The notes below the pieces were generated by a model, which was not told where the DNA came from, did no database searches, and saw only the letters and a program-made list of their open reading frames with translations. Both the position numbers and the translations under genes were made by a program. From the NCBI GenBank assembly GCA_041675285.1, contig JBAYTZ010000001.1:382496-446495 (forward strand): a DNA stretch of 64,000 nt. The letters are read 5' to 3'. Every line of letters starts with the position of its first letter. The stretch's first letter is position 1. Source of the DNA: Candidatus Delongbacteria bacterium (lineage in GTDB: Bacteria; CAIWAD01). Shown here piece by piece: positions 1 to 8,626 of this stretch.

Positions 1-1
1 C

Positions 2-1495
2 GAGATCGCCCTGCGCGTGATCCGCAGCGCCCGGGAACTGGGCATCGCCACGGTGGCCGTGCACTCGGAGGCGGACCGGGGCGCGCCGCACGTGCAGCAG
101 GCCGACGAGGCCGTCTGCCTGGGACCGGCCCCCAGCCGCGAGAGCTACCTGCGCGGCGAGCGGATCCTCGAGGAGGCCCGACGGCTGGGCGTGGACGCCA
201 TCCATCCGGGCTACGGCTTCCTCTCGGAGAACGCCGACTTCGCCCGGGCCTGCGGGCAGGCCGGGATCGTCTTCGTGGGCCCGCCCGCGGAGGTCATCGA
301 GGGGATGGGCTCCAAGACCGCCGCGCGCCAGGCCATGCTGCGGGCCGGCGTGCCCGTGGTGCCGGGGACGGAGGCGGCCATCGTCGATCCCGCCGAGGCG
401 ATCCGCGTGGCGGAGGGCATCGGCTTTCCCGTGATGCTCAAGGCCGCGGCCGGCGGCGGCGGCAAGGGCATGCGCCGGGTGGAGGGCGCGGCGGACTTTC
501 CCGCCGCCCTGGAGGCCGCGCGCCGCGAGGCGCTGGGGGCCTTCGCCGACGGCGCCGTCTACCTGGAGAAGTACCTGGAGGAGCCGCACCACGTGGAGGT
601 GCAGATCCTGGCCGACGGCCGGGGGAACGTGTTGCACGTGGGCGAGCGCGAGTGCAGCATCCAGCGCCGGCACCAGAAGGTGGTGGAGGAGAGCCCTAGC
701 CCCTTCATCAGCGCCGAGCTGCGTCAGGCGCTCTGCGAGACCGCCGTGCGCGCGGCCCGGGCGGTGGGCTACGTCAACGCGGGCACCATCGAGTTCCTGG
801 TGGACGGCCGGCAGAACTTCTACTTCCTGGAGATGAACACGCGCCTGCAGGTGGAGCACCCGGTCACCGAGTGGGTCTCGGGCCTGGACCTGGTGCGCGA
901 ACAGCTGCGCATCGCCGCGGGCCTGCCGCTGGAGCTGGGCCAGGCCGACCTGCGGCTGCGCGGGCACGCCATCGAGTGCCGGATCTGCGCCGAGGATCCG
1001 CTGGCCGGCTTCCTGCCCGACACGGGCCGGGTGACGCGCCACGTGCCGCCGGGAGGGCCGGGCGTGCGGCTGGACTCCGGCGTGGAGAAGGGCAGCGAGG
1101 TGGGCGTGCACTACGATCCGCTGCTGGCCAAGCTCAGCGTCTGGGCCCAGGACCGGCCAGCGGCCATTGAGCGCATGCTGCGGGCACTGGGCGAGTACCG
1201 CCTGCACGGACTGCGCACCAACTTGGACTTCTGCCGCTGGGTGCTGGAGCACGAGGTCTTCCGCGCCGGGCGCTACGACACGGGCTTCATCGCCACCCAC
1301 TTCCAGCCCGAGCGGCTGGCGGACGATCTGCCGCCGGAGGCCCTGCTAGCCGTGGAGACCGCAGGGCTGCTGGAGCGTCTGGCCGGGGAGGAGAGTTGCT
1401 CGCACACCCGCCGCCGGCGCTCCACGGGTCTGGATTGTCACGAGTGCGGCCAGCGCGAAAGCGCCTGGCGCCTGCAGCACCGGAGGCTCACATGA
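2..1495 (+). CDS. accC: Biotin carboxylase subunit (acyl-CoA/acetyl-CoA carboxylase or related), 5' end cut by window
   Basis: Carboxylates the biotin on a carrier protein using ATP and bicarbonate; cytoplasmic. The reading frame is open from base 2, so the first codons lie outside the window and 497 residues are visible. Family motifs seen are the glycine-rich ATP-grasp loop AAAGGGGKGM near nt 445-475, the catalytic-domain signature EMNTRLQVEHPVTE near nt 830-871, and GHAIECRICAEDP at the start of the biotin-carboxylase C domain. The C-terminus runs about 40 residues past the usual end as a Cys/Arg-rich tail. The stop overlaps the ATG of the biotin carrier gene by 4 nt, so the two subunits are translationally coupled. 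The linker-like end and the separate biotinyl protein resemble a split acyl-CoA carboxylase alpha chain. Acetyl-CoA carboxylase, propionyl-CoA carboxylase and the carboxylase partner of a decarboxylase cannot be told apart here. Confidence 0.93.
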   Translation, partial: EIALRVIRSARELGIATVAVHSEADRGAPHVQQADEAVCLGPAPSRESYLRGERILEEARRLGVDAIHPGYGFLSENADFARACGQAGIVFVGPPAEVIEGMGSKTAARQAMLRAGVPVVPGTEAAIVDPAEAIRVAEGIGFPVMLKAAAGGGGKGMRRVEGAADFPAALEAARREALGAFADGAVYLEKYLEEPHHVEVQILADGRGNVLHVGERECSIQRRHQKVVEESPSPFISAELRQALCETAVRAARAVGYVNAGTIEFLVDGRQNFYFLEMNTRLQVEHPVTEWVSGLDLVREQLRIAAGLPLELGQADLRLRGHAIECRICAEDPLAGFLPDTGRVTRHVPPGGPGVRLDSGVEKGSEVGVHYDPLLAKLSVWAQDRPAAIERMLRALGEYRLHGLRTNLDFCRWVLEHEVFRAGRYDTGFIATHFQPERLADDLPPEALLAVETAGLLERLAGEESCSHTRRRRSTGLDCHECGQRESAWRLQHRRLT

Positions 1496-1983
1496 AGCGC
1501 TTTGTCGGGTTGCAGGGTCCGGCGGCACGCGCCCTGGGCTGGGTGGGGGACACGCAGTCCGGTCAGCTGCACGAGGGGGGCGAGATCCGCAGTGTGGACG
1601 CCTGCCCGGGCGAGGGCCTGCTCTCGCTGCGCCTGGGCGATCGCCTGTTCCGCGTCGAAGCGCTGGGCGGCCACCGCTGGCGCGTCAACGGCCGGGAGGT
1701 GGAGAGCCGCGTGCTGAGCGAGCTGGAGCATCGATTCGCCGGGTTCGGCGCCGGGGACGACGACGACCAGGCCCACCGCCTGGAGGTCCCCATGCCCGGC
1801 CGCGTGGTGCGCGTGCTGGTCCAGCCCGGGGACGAGGTGCTGCGCGGACAGGGCCTGGTGATCGTGGAAGCCATGAAAATGGAAAACGAGCTCAAGGCCC
1901 CGCGGGCGGCGCGGATCTCCGCCGTGCACGTGCGCGAGGGCCAGGGGGTGGAGAAGGGCACGCTGCTGCTGGAGTTCGCCTGA
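1492..1983 (+). CDS. Biotin carboxyl carrier protein / biotinyl domain protein
   Basis: 163-residue carrier of covalently bound biotin, moving carboxyl groups between the carboxylase and a carboxyltransferase. The C-terminal half is a classic biotinyl domain with EAMKMENEL; the biotinylated lysine codon is at 1876-1878. The N-terminal ~80 residues look like the beta-rich module that precedes the biotinyl domain in acyl-CoA carboxylase alpha chains, followed by an acidic linker (GAGDDDDQ). The start is taken at the ATG that overlaps the upstream stop, since residues further upstream are only the shadow of accC. The next gene begins inside this stop codon. It could serve an acyl-CoA carboxylase or the sodium-pumping decarboxylase whose beta subunit lies at 34.5-35.6 kb; the sequence does not decide. 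Confidence 0.9.
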   Translation: MKRFVGLQGPAARALGWVGDTQSGQLHEGGEIRSVDACPGEGLLSLRLGDRLFRVEALGGHRWRVNGREVESRVLSELEHRFAGFGAGDDDDQAHRLEVPMPGRVVRVLVQPGDEVLRGQGLVIVEAMKMENELKAPRAARISAVHVREGQGVEKGTLLLEFA

Positions 1984-2564
1984 TGGGCCAGGTGCGGGTT
2001 CGCGCGACCCCGGCCGCGCCGGACACCCTGACCCGGGAGTGCTGGCTCGTGCCTTTCGCCGCGCCGCCCCAGCCGCGCACGCTGCGCAGCCGCGTCCGGC
2101 TGGCCAACGGGCGCCTGACCGTGCGCTACGTGCTGGAGGGCGCGCTGGAGGATCTGGAGCTGCCCCGGCCGGTGGACCCGCCCCGGCGCCTGGACGGGCT
2201 CTGGCAGGCCACCTGCTTCGAGGCCTTTCTGTCCTCGCCGCCCGCCGCCGGCTACCGCGAACTCAATCTGGCGCCCGCCGGGCACTGGGCCTGCTACCGC
2301 TTCTCGGCGCCCCGGGAGGGCCTGCAGCTGGAGCCTGCGCTCGCGGCTCTGGACTGGAAGACCCACCGGGTGCCCGGGCACTTCGCCATCCGCTTCACCC
2401 TGCGGACCGCCGAGCTCGAGCTCGGCGGACCCGCCCTGCGCCTGGGCCTCTCCGCCATCCTCATGCGCCGGGACGGCGTGCGCGAGTTCTGGGCCCTGGA
2501 CCATCCGGCCGCCGCGCCGGATTTCCACAATCCCGCCGGCCACCTGCTGGAGCTGCCCCTTTGA
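1983..2564 (+). CDS. DOMON-like domain protein
   Basis: 193-residue soluble protein without a signal peptide. The pattern LWQATCFEAFL, then YRELNLAP, GHWACYRF and FWALDHPAAAPDFHNP, matches the DOMON-like family often annotated as type 9 carbohydrate-binding-like and usually found alone in bacteria. The ligand is unknown; the fold can bind heme or sugar in relatives, but no axial ligands can be assigned here. It overlaps the biotin carrier gene by 1 nt (TGATG), so it is cotranscribed with the biotin genes, although a functional link is not obvious. The family call rests on the motif pattern alone. Confidence 0.7.
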   Translation: MGQVRVRATPAAPDTLTRECWLVPFAAPPQPRTLRSRVRLANGRLTVRYVLEGALEDLELPRPVDPPRRLDGLWQATCFEAFLSSPPAAGYRELNLAPAGHWACYRFSAPREGLQLEPALAALDWKTHRVPGHFAIRFTLRTAELELGGPALRLGLSAILMRRDGVREFWALDHPAAAPDFHNPAGHLLELPL

Positions 2565-2590
2565 TTTCGGCGCGGGGGTCGGGAATTCAC

Positions 2591-2677
2591 CACAGAGACA
2601 CAGAGACACAGCCAGGCAGATTGTGGATGTCCGCCCCGTACTCTCCAATCATGTTGCTGTGCCTCTGTGTCTCTGTG
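2591..2677. repeat. Inverted repeat of the 8/9-bp periodic type (copy A)
   Basis: Arms 2591-2612 and 2656-2677 are 22 bp long with one mismatch and a 43-bp loop. The arms are built from a CACAGAGA octamer repeated tandemly. The element lies between two convergent genes, where it could act as a bidirectional terminator. Copies B (10807) and C (28877) have the same architecture with 9-bp units. No coding frame in it is convincing. Confidence 0.75.
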
Positions 2678-2695
2678 TTGAGAACAGTTCCCCAG

Positions 2696-4240
2696 CTACG
2701 GTTTGTGGAAAAGGATCACCCGCCCCTCGCGCTCCAGAACCCAGCCGAAGCGCTGCGCCAGCCACTCCAGCGTGCGCGGCCGGGCCACGCAGACGTGGGC
2801 CGGGTCGCGCGCGTAGCTCCAGCCCGGGAAGGCCGCGTCCGTCTCCAGCAGACCCGTGGAGAGCGCCAGCCAGCCGCCGGGCGCCAGCCAGTCGTTCCAG
2901 CGCGTCAGCTCCTCGAGGGGCCGGGACAGGTGTTCGAAGACCTCGCAGGCGCTGAGCCAGGCCTGACCGGGCGTCGGCGGTTCGGCAGGCTGGAAGAGCG
3001 GATCCCAGCCCCGGGCCGTCAGGCCCGCCGCGCGCAGCAGTTCCACCAGCACGGGCTCCGGGCCGCAGCCCAGGTCCACGCCGGCGGCGCCCGGCGGCAG
3101 GCGCCGCGCCAGCTCCTCGGCCAGCGGCCGCAGCCAGTCGCGGTACCCCGCGTCCATGCCCGAGTTCCGGTGCAGGCGCAGGCGCGCCTCCGCCGCGGCG
3201 GCGTCCAAGTGCTGGCCCGGCTCCAGCTGGATCAGCCCGCAGTCCGGACAGCTGCGCCAGCGGCGGCCCTGCTCGGCGTGGAACGGTTGGGCCGCCGCGC
3301 CGCACAAGACGCAGGGCCCTTCCTGTTGCTCCGCCGCCGGCTCAAGGGGACGAAGCGCCGCCGGCTGCGCCGTGCCCAGGGCCAGCTCCGCCCGCCGCGC
3401 CGCGCGCTGGCGCCAGGCCTTGCCGGGCTTCAGCAGCACGCCGTCGAAGAGCGGCGGCGCGGCGGTCTCGGCCATGGGATTGGGCAGACCCAGGGCCGCC
3501 AGCACGCGCTCCAGGTCCGGATCCAGCCGCGTGCGCAGGCGCAGGGCGTCCTCCCCCGCCGTCACACCCGTCAGCTCCAGTTCCACGCAGCAGAGGGCCA
3601 GCCGGCTCAGACCGACCTCCCGGGCCAGGCTGCGGTTGAGATGGCGGTCGCCGTGCTCGCCGTCTCCCAGCAGGGGATGGCCGATCCCCGCCAAGTGGCG
3701 GCGGATCTGGTGCATGCGCCCGGTGGACGGCCGGCACTCCAACAGGGAAACGCGCGTGGCCGGATGGGTGTGCGCGCCGCGGCCGGAAGGGAAGGGCGCC
3801 TCCACCCGGGCCAGGCAGCGCCAGGCGGTGCGGGCCTCCTGCAGGGCGGGTTCCTGGCTGGCCGGATCCATGTCCTTGAGGGGGCGCTCGATCAGGCCCT
3901 CGTCCAGCCACTCGCCGTCCCGGGCCGGCCAGCCCCGGCAGAGGCAGAGGTAGCGCTTGCCCACCCGGCGCTCGCGGAAGGCCTGGATCAGGCGTCCGGC
4001 CGCGCCGGCCTCCAGGGCGAAGAGCAGCAGGCCCGAGGCGCCGCGGTCCAGCCGGTGCACGGACCAGACCCGCCGGCCCAGCTGCTGGCCCAGCCAGCGG
4101 GCGGCGCTATCCTCAGCGGGGGAGAGGGCGCTGGGATGGGTGTGCAGGCCCGAGGGTTTGTGCACGGCCAGCCAGTCCGCCGCCTGGTGCAGGATGGGCA
4201 GGCGGGGCGCCCCGGCAGGCAGGTCCGGCGCATCGGGCAC
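2696..4240 (-). CDS. TruC/RluA-type pseudouridine synthase fused to zinc-ribbon methyltransferase
   Basis: 514-residue two-part protein. Residues ~15-250 form an RluA-family pseudouridine synthase: HRLDRGASG at 62-70 contains the catalytic Asp65, and STGRMHQIRRHLAGIGHPLLGD at 172-193 resembles TruC, which modifies U65 of tRNA. Residues ~310-335 carry CVLCG and CPDCG, a possible zinc ribbon. Residues 388-514 form a class I SAM-dependent methyltransferase (VDLGCGPEP at 388-396, CEVFEHL at 432-438). The start is the GTG at 4240, just after the stop of the upstream gene; a longer frame reaches 4399 but would overlap that gene. The two-domain fusion is unusual and suggests coupled RNA modification. 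The methyl acceptor is unknown. No frameshift separates the halves. Confidence 0.82.
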   Translation of the reverse strand: MPDAPDLPAGAPRLPILHQAADWLAVHKPSGLHTHPSALSPAEDSAARWLGQQLGRRVWSVHRLDRGASGLLLFALEAGAAGRLIQAFRERRVGKRYLCLCRGWPARDGEWLDEGLIERPLKDMDPASQEPALQEARTAWRCLARVEAPFPSGRGAHTHPATRVSLLECRPSTGRMHQIRRHLAGIGHPLLGDGEHGDRHLNRSLAREVGLSRLALCCVELELTGVTAGEDALRLRTRLDPDLERVLAALGLPNPMAETAAPPLFDGVLLKPGKAWRQRAARRAELALGTAQPAALRPLEPAAEQQEGPCVLCGAAAQPFHAEQGRRWRSCPDCGLIQLEPGQHLDAAAAEARLRLHRNSGMDAGYRDWLRPLAEELARRLPPGAAGVDLGCGPEPVLVELLRAAGLTARGWDPLFQPAEPPTPGQAWLSACEVFEHLSRPLEELTRWNDWLAPGGWLALSTGLLETDAAFPGWSYARDPAHVCVARPRTLEWLAQRFGWVLEREGRVILFHKP

Positions 4241-4251
4241 GGGAGGCGCGC

Positions 4252-4551
4252 CTATTCGGGCAGAACTTCCAGCCAGCCGCCCAGAATCTCGATCAGCTGC
4301 TTGGCCTGTTCCGGGCTGCTGATGTTGAATTTGGACTGCTGGCGGAACACGTCGTTCTGCTTCTTGTAGCGGGCGATGCGGTACTTCACGGCGCTCCACT
4401 CGGCCGTGCCCGAGCTACGGTCCCGGTAGCGGAAGACGATGGTCGTCCAGGCGCCGCGCGTCAGGAAGGCCTTGTCCAGCTCGCGAACCAACTCATCGCC
4501 GCTGGCGGGATCGGAATACGCGATGGTGATGTCGTCCAGTTTCTCGGCCAT
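4252..4551 (-). CDS. Conserved-looking small protein, function unknown
   Basis: 99-residue soluble protein with no signal peptide, membrane segment or Cys cluster. It mixes beta-forming stretches (AWTTIVFRYRDR) with a Lys/Arg/Gln-rich helix and a final amphipathic helix (SSPEQAKQLIEILGGW). The composition and codon use look like a real gene, and the downstream synthase begins 12 nt after its stop, implying an operon. I do not recognise the family. It is divergent from the MFS gene, with a 175-bp shared upstream region in which I see no further gene. Confidence 0.65.
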   Translation of the reverse strand: MAEKLDDITIAYSDPASGDELVRELDKAFLTRGAWTTIVFRYRDRSSGTAEWSAVKYRIARYKKQNDVFRQQSKFNISSPEQAKQLIEILGGWLEVLPE

Positions 4552-4726
4552 GGGGCTCTCCTCTGGGGTCCGGGCGGGCGGCGCGCGGACGGATGGTGGT
4601 GCGGCTTCAAGGTATGGAACGCCGGCTGGGGGCGGAAGCGGGCCCGCAAGCCGGCCCGGCTTCCAGCTGTTGCCCGTTGAACAGGCGAGCTTTGGTTAGG
4701 TAGATTGGGGCAAACAGGAGGTCCAG

Positions 4727-6445
4727 ATGTCCGATCCAGCTTCGCGCGCGCCCGCCCCGGACCCGCAGGAAACCAAACCCCGCCGCCGCTTCAAGTTCTC
4801 CGCCATCAAGACCGTGTTCGCGATGGAATACGTCTTGCAGGGCCTGGCCAACCCCTTCCAGGGCATCACCTACCAGCCCTTCTTCCGGCACTTCCGCTTC
4901 GACTACGGTCTGAGCGAGGCGGCCACCCAGAGCCTGTTCTCCAAGTCCTACCTGGCCTGGAGTTTCAAGCCCCTGATCGGCTTCCTGATCGACGCCTACG
5001 GCAAGACGCGCACGCTGCTGATCATGCTGCTCAGCGCCGTGACCCTGGGCTACTTCCTGGTGCCCTATGTGGACCGCAGCTACCTGGTCTTCTTCGCCTT
5101 CATGTTCGGCCTGTCCATCGTCATGGCCGCCACGGACGTCTCCGTGGACCGCGCCACGGTGATCGAGGGCGACGAAGAGGCCAAGGCCACGGGCAAGAGC
5201 AAGGCCTCCACGGTGGGCCTGAACCAGGCCATCTGCTGGACGGCCATTTACGGCACGGGCATCCTGGCCGCCGTGCTGGGCGGCTGGATCGCCGAGAACC
5301 TCGAGTTCAACTTGTTCATCCGCTTCCTGTGCATCATGCCCCTGATCACCCTGGGCTTCGTGCTGCTGATGCCCAAGGACAAGGCCAAGCCCATCCCCGT
5401 GCGGCGCTCCGTGCGCAACTTCTGGGACGGGTTGAACAGCGGGCCGATCCTCTGGATCATGCTCTTCTACTTCATCTTCCACTTCCAGCCGGCCCTGGGC
5501 GCCCTCTGGACCAACCACCTGATCGAGAACCTGCACTTCTCCCAGACCCAAATCGGGCTGGCCGACGGCGCCAGCAACTTCGGCTACTTCCTGGGAGTGA
5601 TCCTCTTCGCCGTGGTGGGCATCAAGTGGCAGGACAAGATGGGCCTGCGCAAGCTGTTCAAGATCTACATCCTGCTCAGCGTGGCCGTCAACCTGACCCA
5701 GTACCTGCTGGTGGATCCCTGGTTCAGCCGAGTCACCGGCGGCCTGCACGCCCTGATGCCGGGCGTGCCGCTGGAGAACGTGCGGCTGGGCTGGCTGGCC
5801 ACCTACAACTTCCTGCTCTCCATCGCCGCCAGCATCATCCGCATGAGCACGTTCAGCCTGGTGGGCGCCGTGATCCCCGTGGCCGCGGCGGGCAGCCTGT
5901 TCGCCGGCTTCATGAGCGTGGCCAACCTGGCCTATTCTTTCTGCTACGCCTCCGGCGCCTGGCTCTACACCAACGGGATGAACTTCGGCGTCCTGCGCAG
6001 CATCCAGGACTCGGTGTTCGGCATACCCGGCCGGCCCGGGGACGAGTTGTCCATCAGCATGCTGATCCTCATCGGCTCGCTGGCCTATCTGCTGAGTTTC
6101 GTCGCCACCCGCATGCTGCCCGACAAGCGCCAGACCCTGCAGGGCGTGGATGAGGAAGAGCAGCAGGACGGCCCGGAGCGCTGGCTGCGCCTGCCCGCCA
6201 TGACCAAGGGGCTGGTGGACAAGAGCACCCTGGCGCTGGGCAGCTTCCTCTTCCTCTTCTTCAGCTGGAACTGGTTCGCCGATCTGGGCCCGATCCAGCA
6301 GCTCGAGGAGGCCATCGGCGTCTACATGCAGCCCGGCTTCGGCCTGGGTTTCGATCCCATCTCGGCCCTGCTGATCTGCTTCTTCGGTCTGACCTTCGTG
6401 CGCAAGCTGACGCTGGACTCGCTGCTCAAGCGGCAGGCGGCGTGA
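4727..6445 (+). CDS. MFS transporter of the folate/biopterin transporter (FBT) type
   Basis: 572-residue inner-membrane carrier with about 12-14 hydrophobic helices. The N-terminal signature is FBT-like: PFFRHFR, then LSEAATQSLFSKSYLAWSFK and PLIGFLIDAYGKTRTLL, with the conserved W-x-x-K-P before the second helix pair. A cytosolic acidic loop (GVDEEEQQDG) precedes the last helices. An AGGAG motif lies upstream of the ATG. Family members move folates, pterins or S-adenosylmethionine in eukaryotes and cyanobacteria; the substrate here is unknown. It stands alone, closed by a strong terminator. A generic sugar/drug MFS is possible but fits the motifs less well. Confidence 0.75.
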   Translation: MSDPASRAPAPDPQETKPRRRFKFSAIKTVFAMEYVLQGLANPFQGITYQPFFRHFRFDYGLSEAATQSLFSKSYLAWSFKPLIGFLIDAYGKTRTLLIMLLSAVTLGYFLVPYVDRSYLVFFAFMFGLSIVMAATDVSVDRATVIEGDEEAKATGKSKASTVGLNQAICWTAIYGTGILAAVLGGWIAENLEFNLFIRFLCIMPLITLGFVLLMPKDKAKPIPVRRSVRNFWDGLNSGPILWIMLFYFIFHFQPALGALWTNHLIENLHFSQTQIGLADGASNFGYFLGVILFAVVGIKWQDKMGLRKLFKIYILLSVAVNLTQYLLVDPWFSRVTGGLHALMPGVPLENVRLGWLATYNFLLSIAASIIRMSTFSLVGAVIPVAAAGSLFAGFMSVANLAYSFCYASGAWLYTNGMNFGVLRSIQDSVFGIPGRPGDELSISMLILIGSLAYLLSFVATRMLPDKRQTLQGVDEEEQQDGPERWLRLPAMTKGLVDKSTLALGSFLFLFFSWNWFADLGPIQQLEEAIGVYMQPGFGLGFDPISALLICFFGLTFVRKLTLDSLLKRQAA

Positions 6446-6458
6446 TTCTGACCTGACG

Positions 6459-6495
6459 AAAGCCGGAGGGCCCGCGGGTCCTCCGGCTTTCCCTT
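6459..6495 (+). terminator. Rho-independent terminator after the MFS gene
   Basis: An 11-bp stem AAAGCCGGAGG / CCTCCGGCTTT (6459-6469 and 6480-6490) with a short GC-rich loop, followed by a pyrimidine run CCCTTTCC. It sits 13 nt after the MFS stop. Confidence 0.85.
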
Positions 6496-6510
6496 TCCTG
6501 GCGGGACGCC

Positions 6511-7521
6511 GTGGCCGATCAACCCCAACTGGTGCGCGCCCTGCGCCTGCTCCGCCTGCTGGGAGGGTCGGGCTGGACCACCGTGCGCGAGCTGCGCCAG
6601 CGGCTGGGCGGCCGCGAGACCGCTCGCACCGTGGCCCGCACCCTGGAGGCCATCGAGGCCGCGGGCCTGCACCTGGAGCGGCGCGTGGTGGCCCACGGCG
6701 AGCACGAGCTGCGCCTGCCCTTCAGCCTGAGCGTGCCCCCCGACCTGCTCAATCCCGACGAGGCCCTGGCGGCCCTGGTGCTGGCCCAGTTCGGCGAGCA
6801 CTTCGTGGGCAGCCGGGTGGGCGAGGTGCTGGACGGCCTGCTGGACAAGGTCGAGCAGCTGCTGCCCGGCGCGGGGCTGATCGCCCATGCCGGGCTGGAG
6901 CAGGCCCGGGACGCCGTGGGCGTCAAGCAACCCGGCCAGGTGACCGGCGGCCCGGGGGAGGGCCTGCTCTTGCGCCTGCTGGCGGCGATCCTCGAACGGC
7001 GCTGCTGCCGCGTGGACTACCACCGGCTGGACGGCCCGGAGACCCGCCGCTTCACGGTCCATCCCTACAGCCTGATCTTCCACTCCGGCGCCATCTACGC
7101 CCTGGTCTGGCAACCCGACCACCAGTCCTGGCTGCACCTGGCCCTGCAGCGCCTGGCGGGCCTGGAGGCGCTGTCCGAGCGCTTCGAGCGCCAGCCGGAC
7201 TTCCGCCTGGCCGACTTCATCAACGGCAGTTTCGGGATCTGGCACGCCGAGCCCTGCCGGGTCCGCCTGCGCTTCGACGCCCGGCTGCGCGCCTTCCTGC
7301 TCGAACGGCAGTGGCATCCCAGCCAGCAGTGGAGCGAAGAGGAGAACGGCGACCTGCGGCTGGACATGCAGGTGGGGCTCTCCCCCGAGTTGCGGGCTTG
7401 GGTCCTGCGCTGGGGCGCCCACGTGGAGGTGCTGGAGCCCCCGGCCCTGCGCGAGGACGTGCGCCTGCAGCTGGTGCTGGCCGCCGCGCGCTACCTGCCC
7501 GAGCCCCGCGCCACCGACTGA
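6511..7521 (+). CDS. WYL-domain transcriptional regulator
   Basis: 336-residue cytoplasmic regulator. Residues 1-65 form a winged HTH (LRLLRLLGGSGWTTVRELRQRL). LNPDEALAALVLAQ near residues 85-100 and the C-terminal WCX region (VRLRFDARLRAFL, later WGAHVEVLEP) are typical of WYL proteins. The WYL core here reads RVDYHR and VHPYSLIFHSGAIYAL. Such proteins sense nucleic acids or ligands and control DNA-damage, defense or metabolic genes. The start is a GTG; a more upstream start would enter the terminator. It is monocistronic, and the target genes are not apparent. Confidence 0.85.
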   Translation: MADQPQLVRALRLLRLLGGSGWTTVRELRQRLGGRETARTVARTLEAIEAAGLHLERRVVAHGEHELRLPFSLSVPPDLLNPDEALAALVLAQFGEHFVGSRVGEVLDGLLDKVEQLLPGAGLIAHAGLEQARDAVGVKQPGQVTGGPGEGLLLRLLAAILERRCCRVDYHRLDGPETRRFTVHPYSLIFHSGAIYALVWQPDHQSWLHLALQRLAGLEALSERFERQPDFRLADFINGSFGIWHAEPCRVRLRFDARLRAFLLERQWHPSQQWSEEENGDLRLDMQVGLSPELRAWVLRWGAHVEVLEPPALREDVRLQLVLAAARYLPEPRATD

Positions 7522-7735
7522 GCCGCCCCGGCCCACCCGGGCCCGCTTCCGCCGGCCTGGCGTGTTATTCCGAAAAAATTAGTGAACAAAGCCCGTCAGC
7601 AGGACGTGTCCTGACCATCTGGCCTTGCATCTTGGCGGCAGGTAGCGGGGGAAGGATGGATGGACCGGGCTGCGGCCGCAGCCTGCGTCCGTCTGGCGGG
7701 GCGGTCCGGGGGGGCACGCCCCGTCTCATTTCGGG

Positions 7736-8626
7736 CTAGAAATCCTCCAGGCTCTCGAAGCTGGAGCCGGGCTGGACCTCGCGCTCTTCGATGGCGTTGT
7801 TCTCCTTGAGCACGCGCACGGTGCCGATCATCGCTCCCAGGGCCTGGACCTGGGCCGGCGCCTCCTGCAGGATCTCCTTCAGGTCGGCGGGAATGGCCAG
7901 GAATTCCTGGTGGTAGGCCGCCAGGCTGACCCAGGCCAGCGCGCCGTTCCAGCCGCCGTTGTCGAACAAATCCTGCTTGACCCGCTGGAAGTCGCGCGAG
8001 ATGGACGTGGAGTGGCGGATGGCCAGGTTGTCGCAGACCACGCCCACGCCCAGATTGTAGAGCAGCAGGCCCACGCGCTTGGCCTGGTCGCCGCTGAGTT
8101 TCTTCTTCTGCAGCGTGCCGTCCGCCTTGGCCCGCTCGATGGCCTCGTCCTGCAGGCGCCGCCGCTCGAGGATCAGGTCGCCCGCGCTGGAATCCGGGGT
8201 CGCGGCCAGCCGGCCGTCCAGCTCCTTCAGGGCCTTGAGCTCCTCCCCCGTGGCCGCCAGCCCGAAGATCTCCTGGCGCGTGTTGTCCAGGCTGCGCCGG
8301 GCGGCTCCCAAGTTGAGCTTGATCACGCGCACGCGCCAGATCGCCCGCTGCACGCTGCCCTCGTCGGGATCGATGCCCACGTCCTGGGCGGCCAGGCGCA
8401 GCAAGGAATCCAGCCCGGCCGCCTCCGCCGCCTCGCCCGCCAACTGGATCTGCAGCTGCGAGTCTTCCGCCTTGTCGTCCTGCTCCGCGCCGCCGCCGGC
8501 CTGGGCATGGGCCTCCCGGGCGAGCTCGCGCAGGGCCTGGCGCAGTTGGGGATTGTCCACGCAGCCGCCCTGGAACAGGGCGGCCACACCGAGCAAAACA
8601 CCCGCGAGGGTCGTGGAGAGTCTCAT
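7736..8626 (-). CDS. Putative lipoprotein, function unknown
   Basis: 296-residue exported protein. A signal peptide with lipobox LFQGGC predicts a lipidated cysteine at about residue 22. The mature part is rich in Ala, Glu, Gln and Leu and mostly helical, with no recognised catalytic motif; a mid-protein stretch KKLSGDQAKRVGLLLYNLGVG could be a conserved core. It is divergent from the histidine kinase gene, with 93 bp between the starts, so the two may share a regulatory region. I do not recognise the family. Confidence 0.75.
   Translation of the reverse strand: MRLSTTLAGVLLGVAALFQGGCVDNPQLRQALRELAREAHAQAGGGAEQDDKAEDSQLQIQLAGEAAEAAGLDSLLRLAAQDVGIDPDEGSVQRAIWRVRVIKLNLGAARRSLDNTRQEIFGLAATGEELKALKELDGRLAATPDSSAGDLILERRRLQDEAIERAKADGTLQKKKLSGDQAKRVGLLLYNLGVGVVCDNLAIRHSTSISRDFQRVKQDLFDNGGWNGALAWVSLAAYHQEFLAIPADLKEILQEAPAQVQALGAMIGTVRVLKENNAIEEREVQPGSSFESLEDF

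Noticed and set aside
2039..4369. A 776-codon plus-strand open frame across the DOMON-like and pseudouridine synthase genes
   Set aside because: It is antisense to strong motifs (HRLDRGASG, VDLGCG) and has Gly/Pro/Arg-rich shadow composition; high GC makes such frames common.
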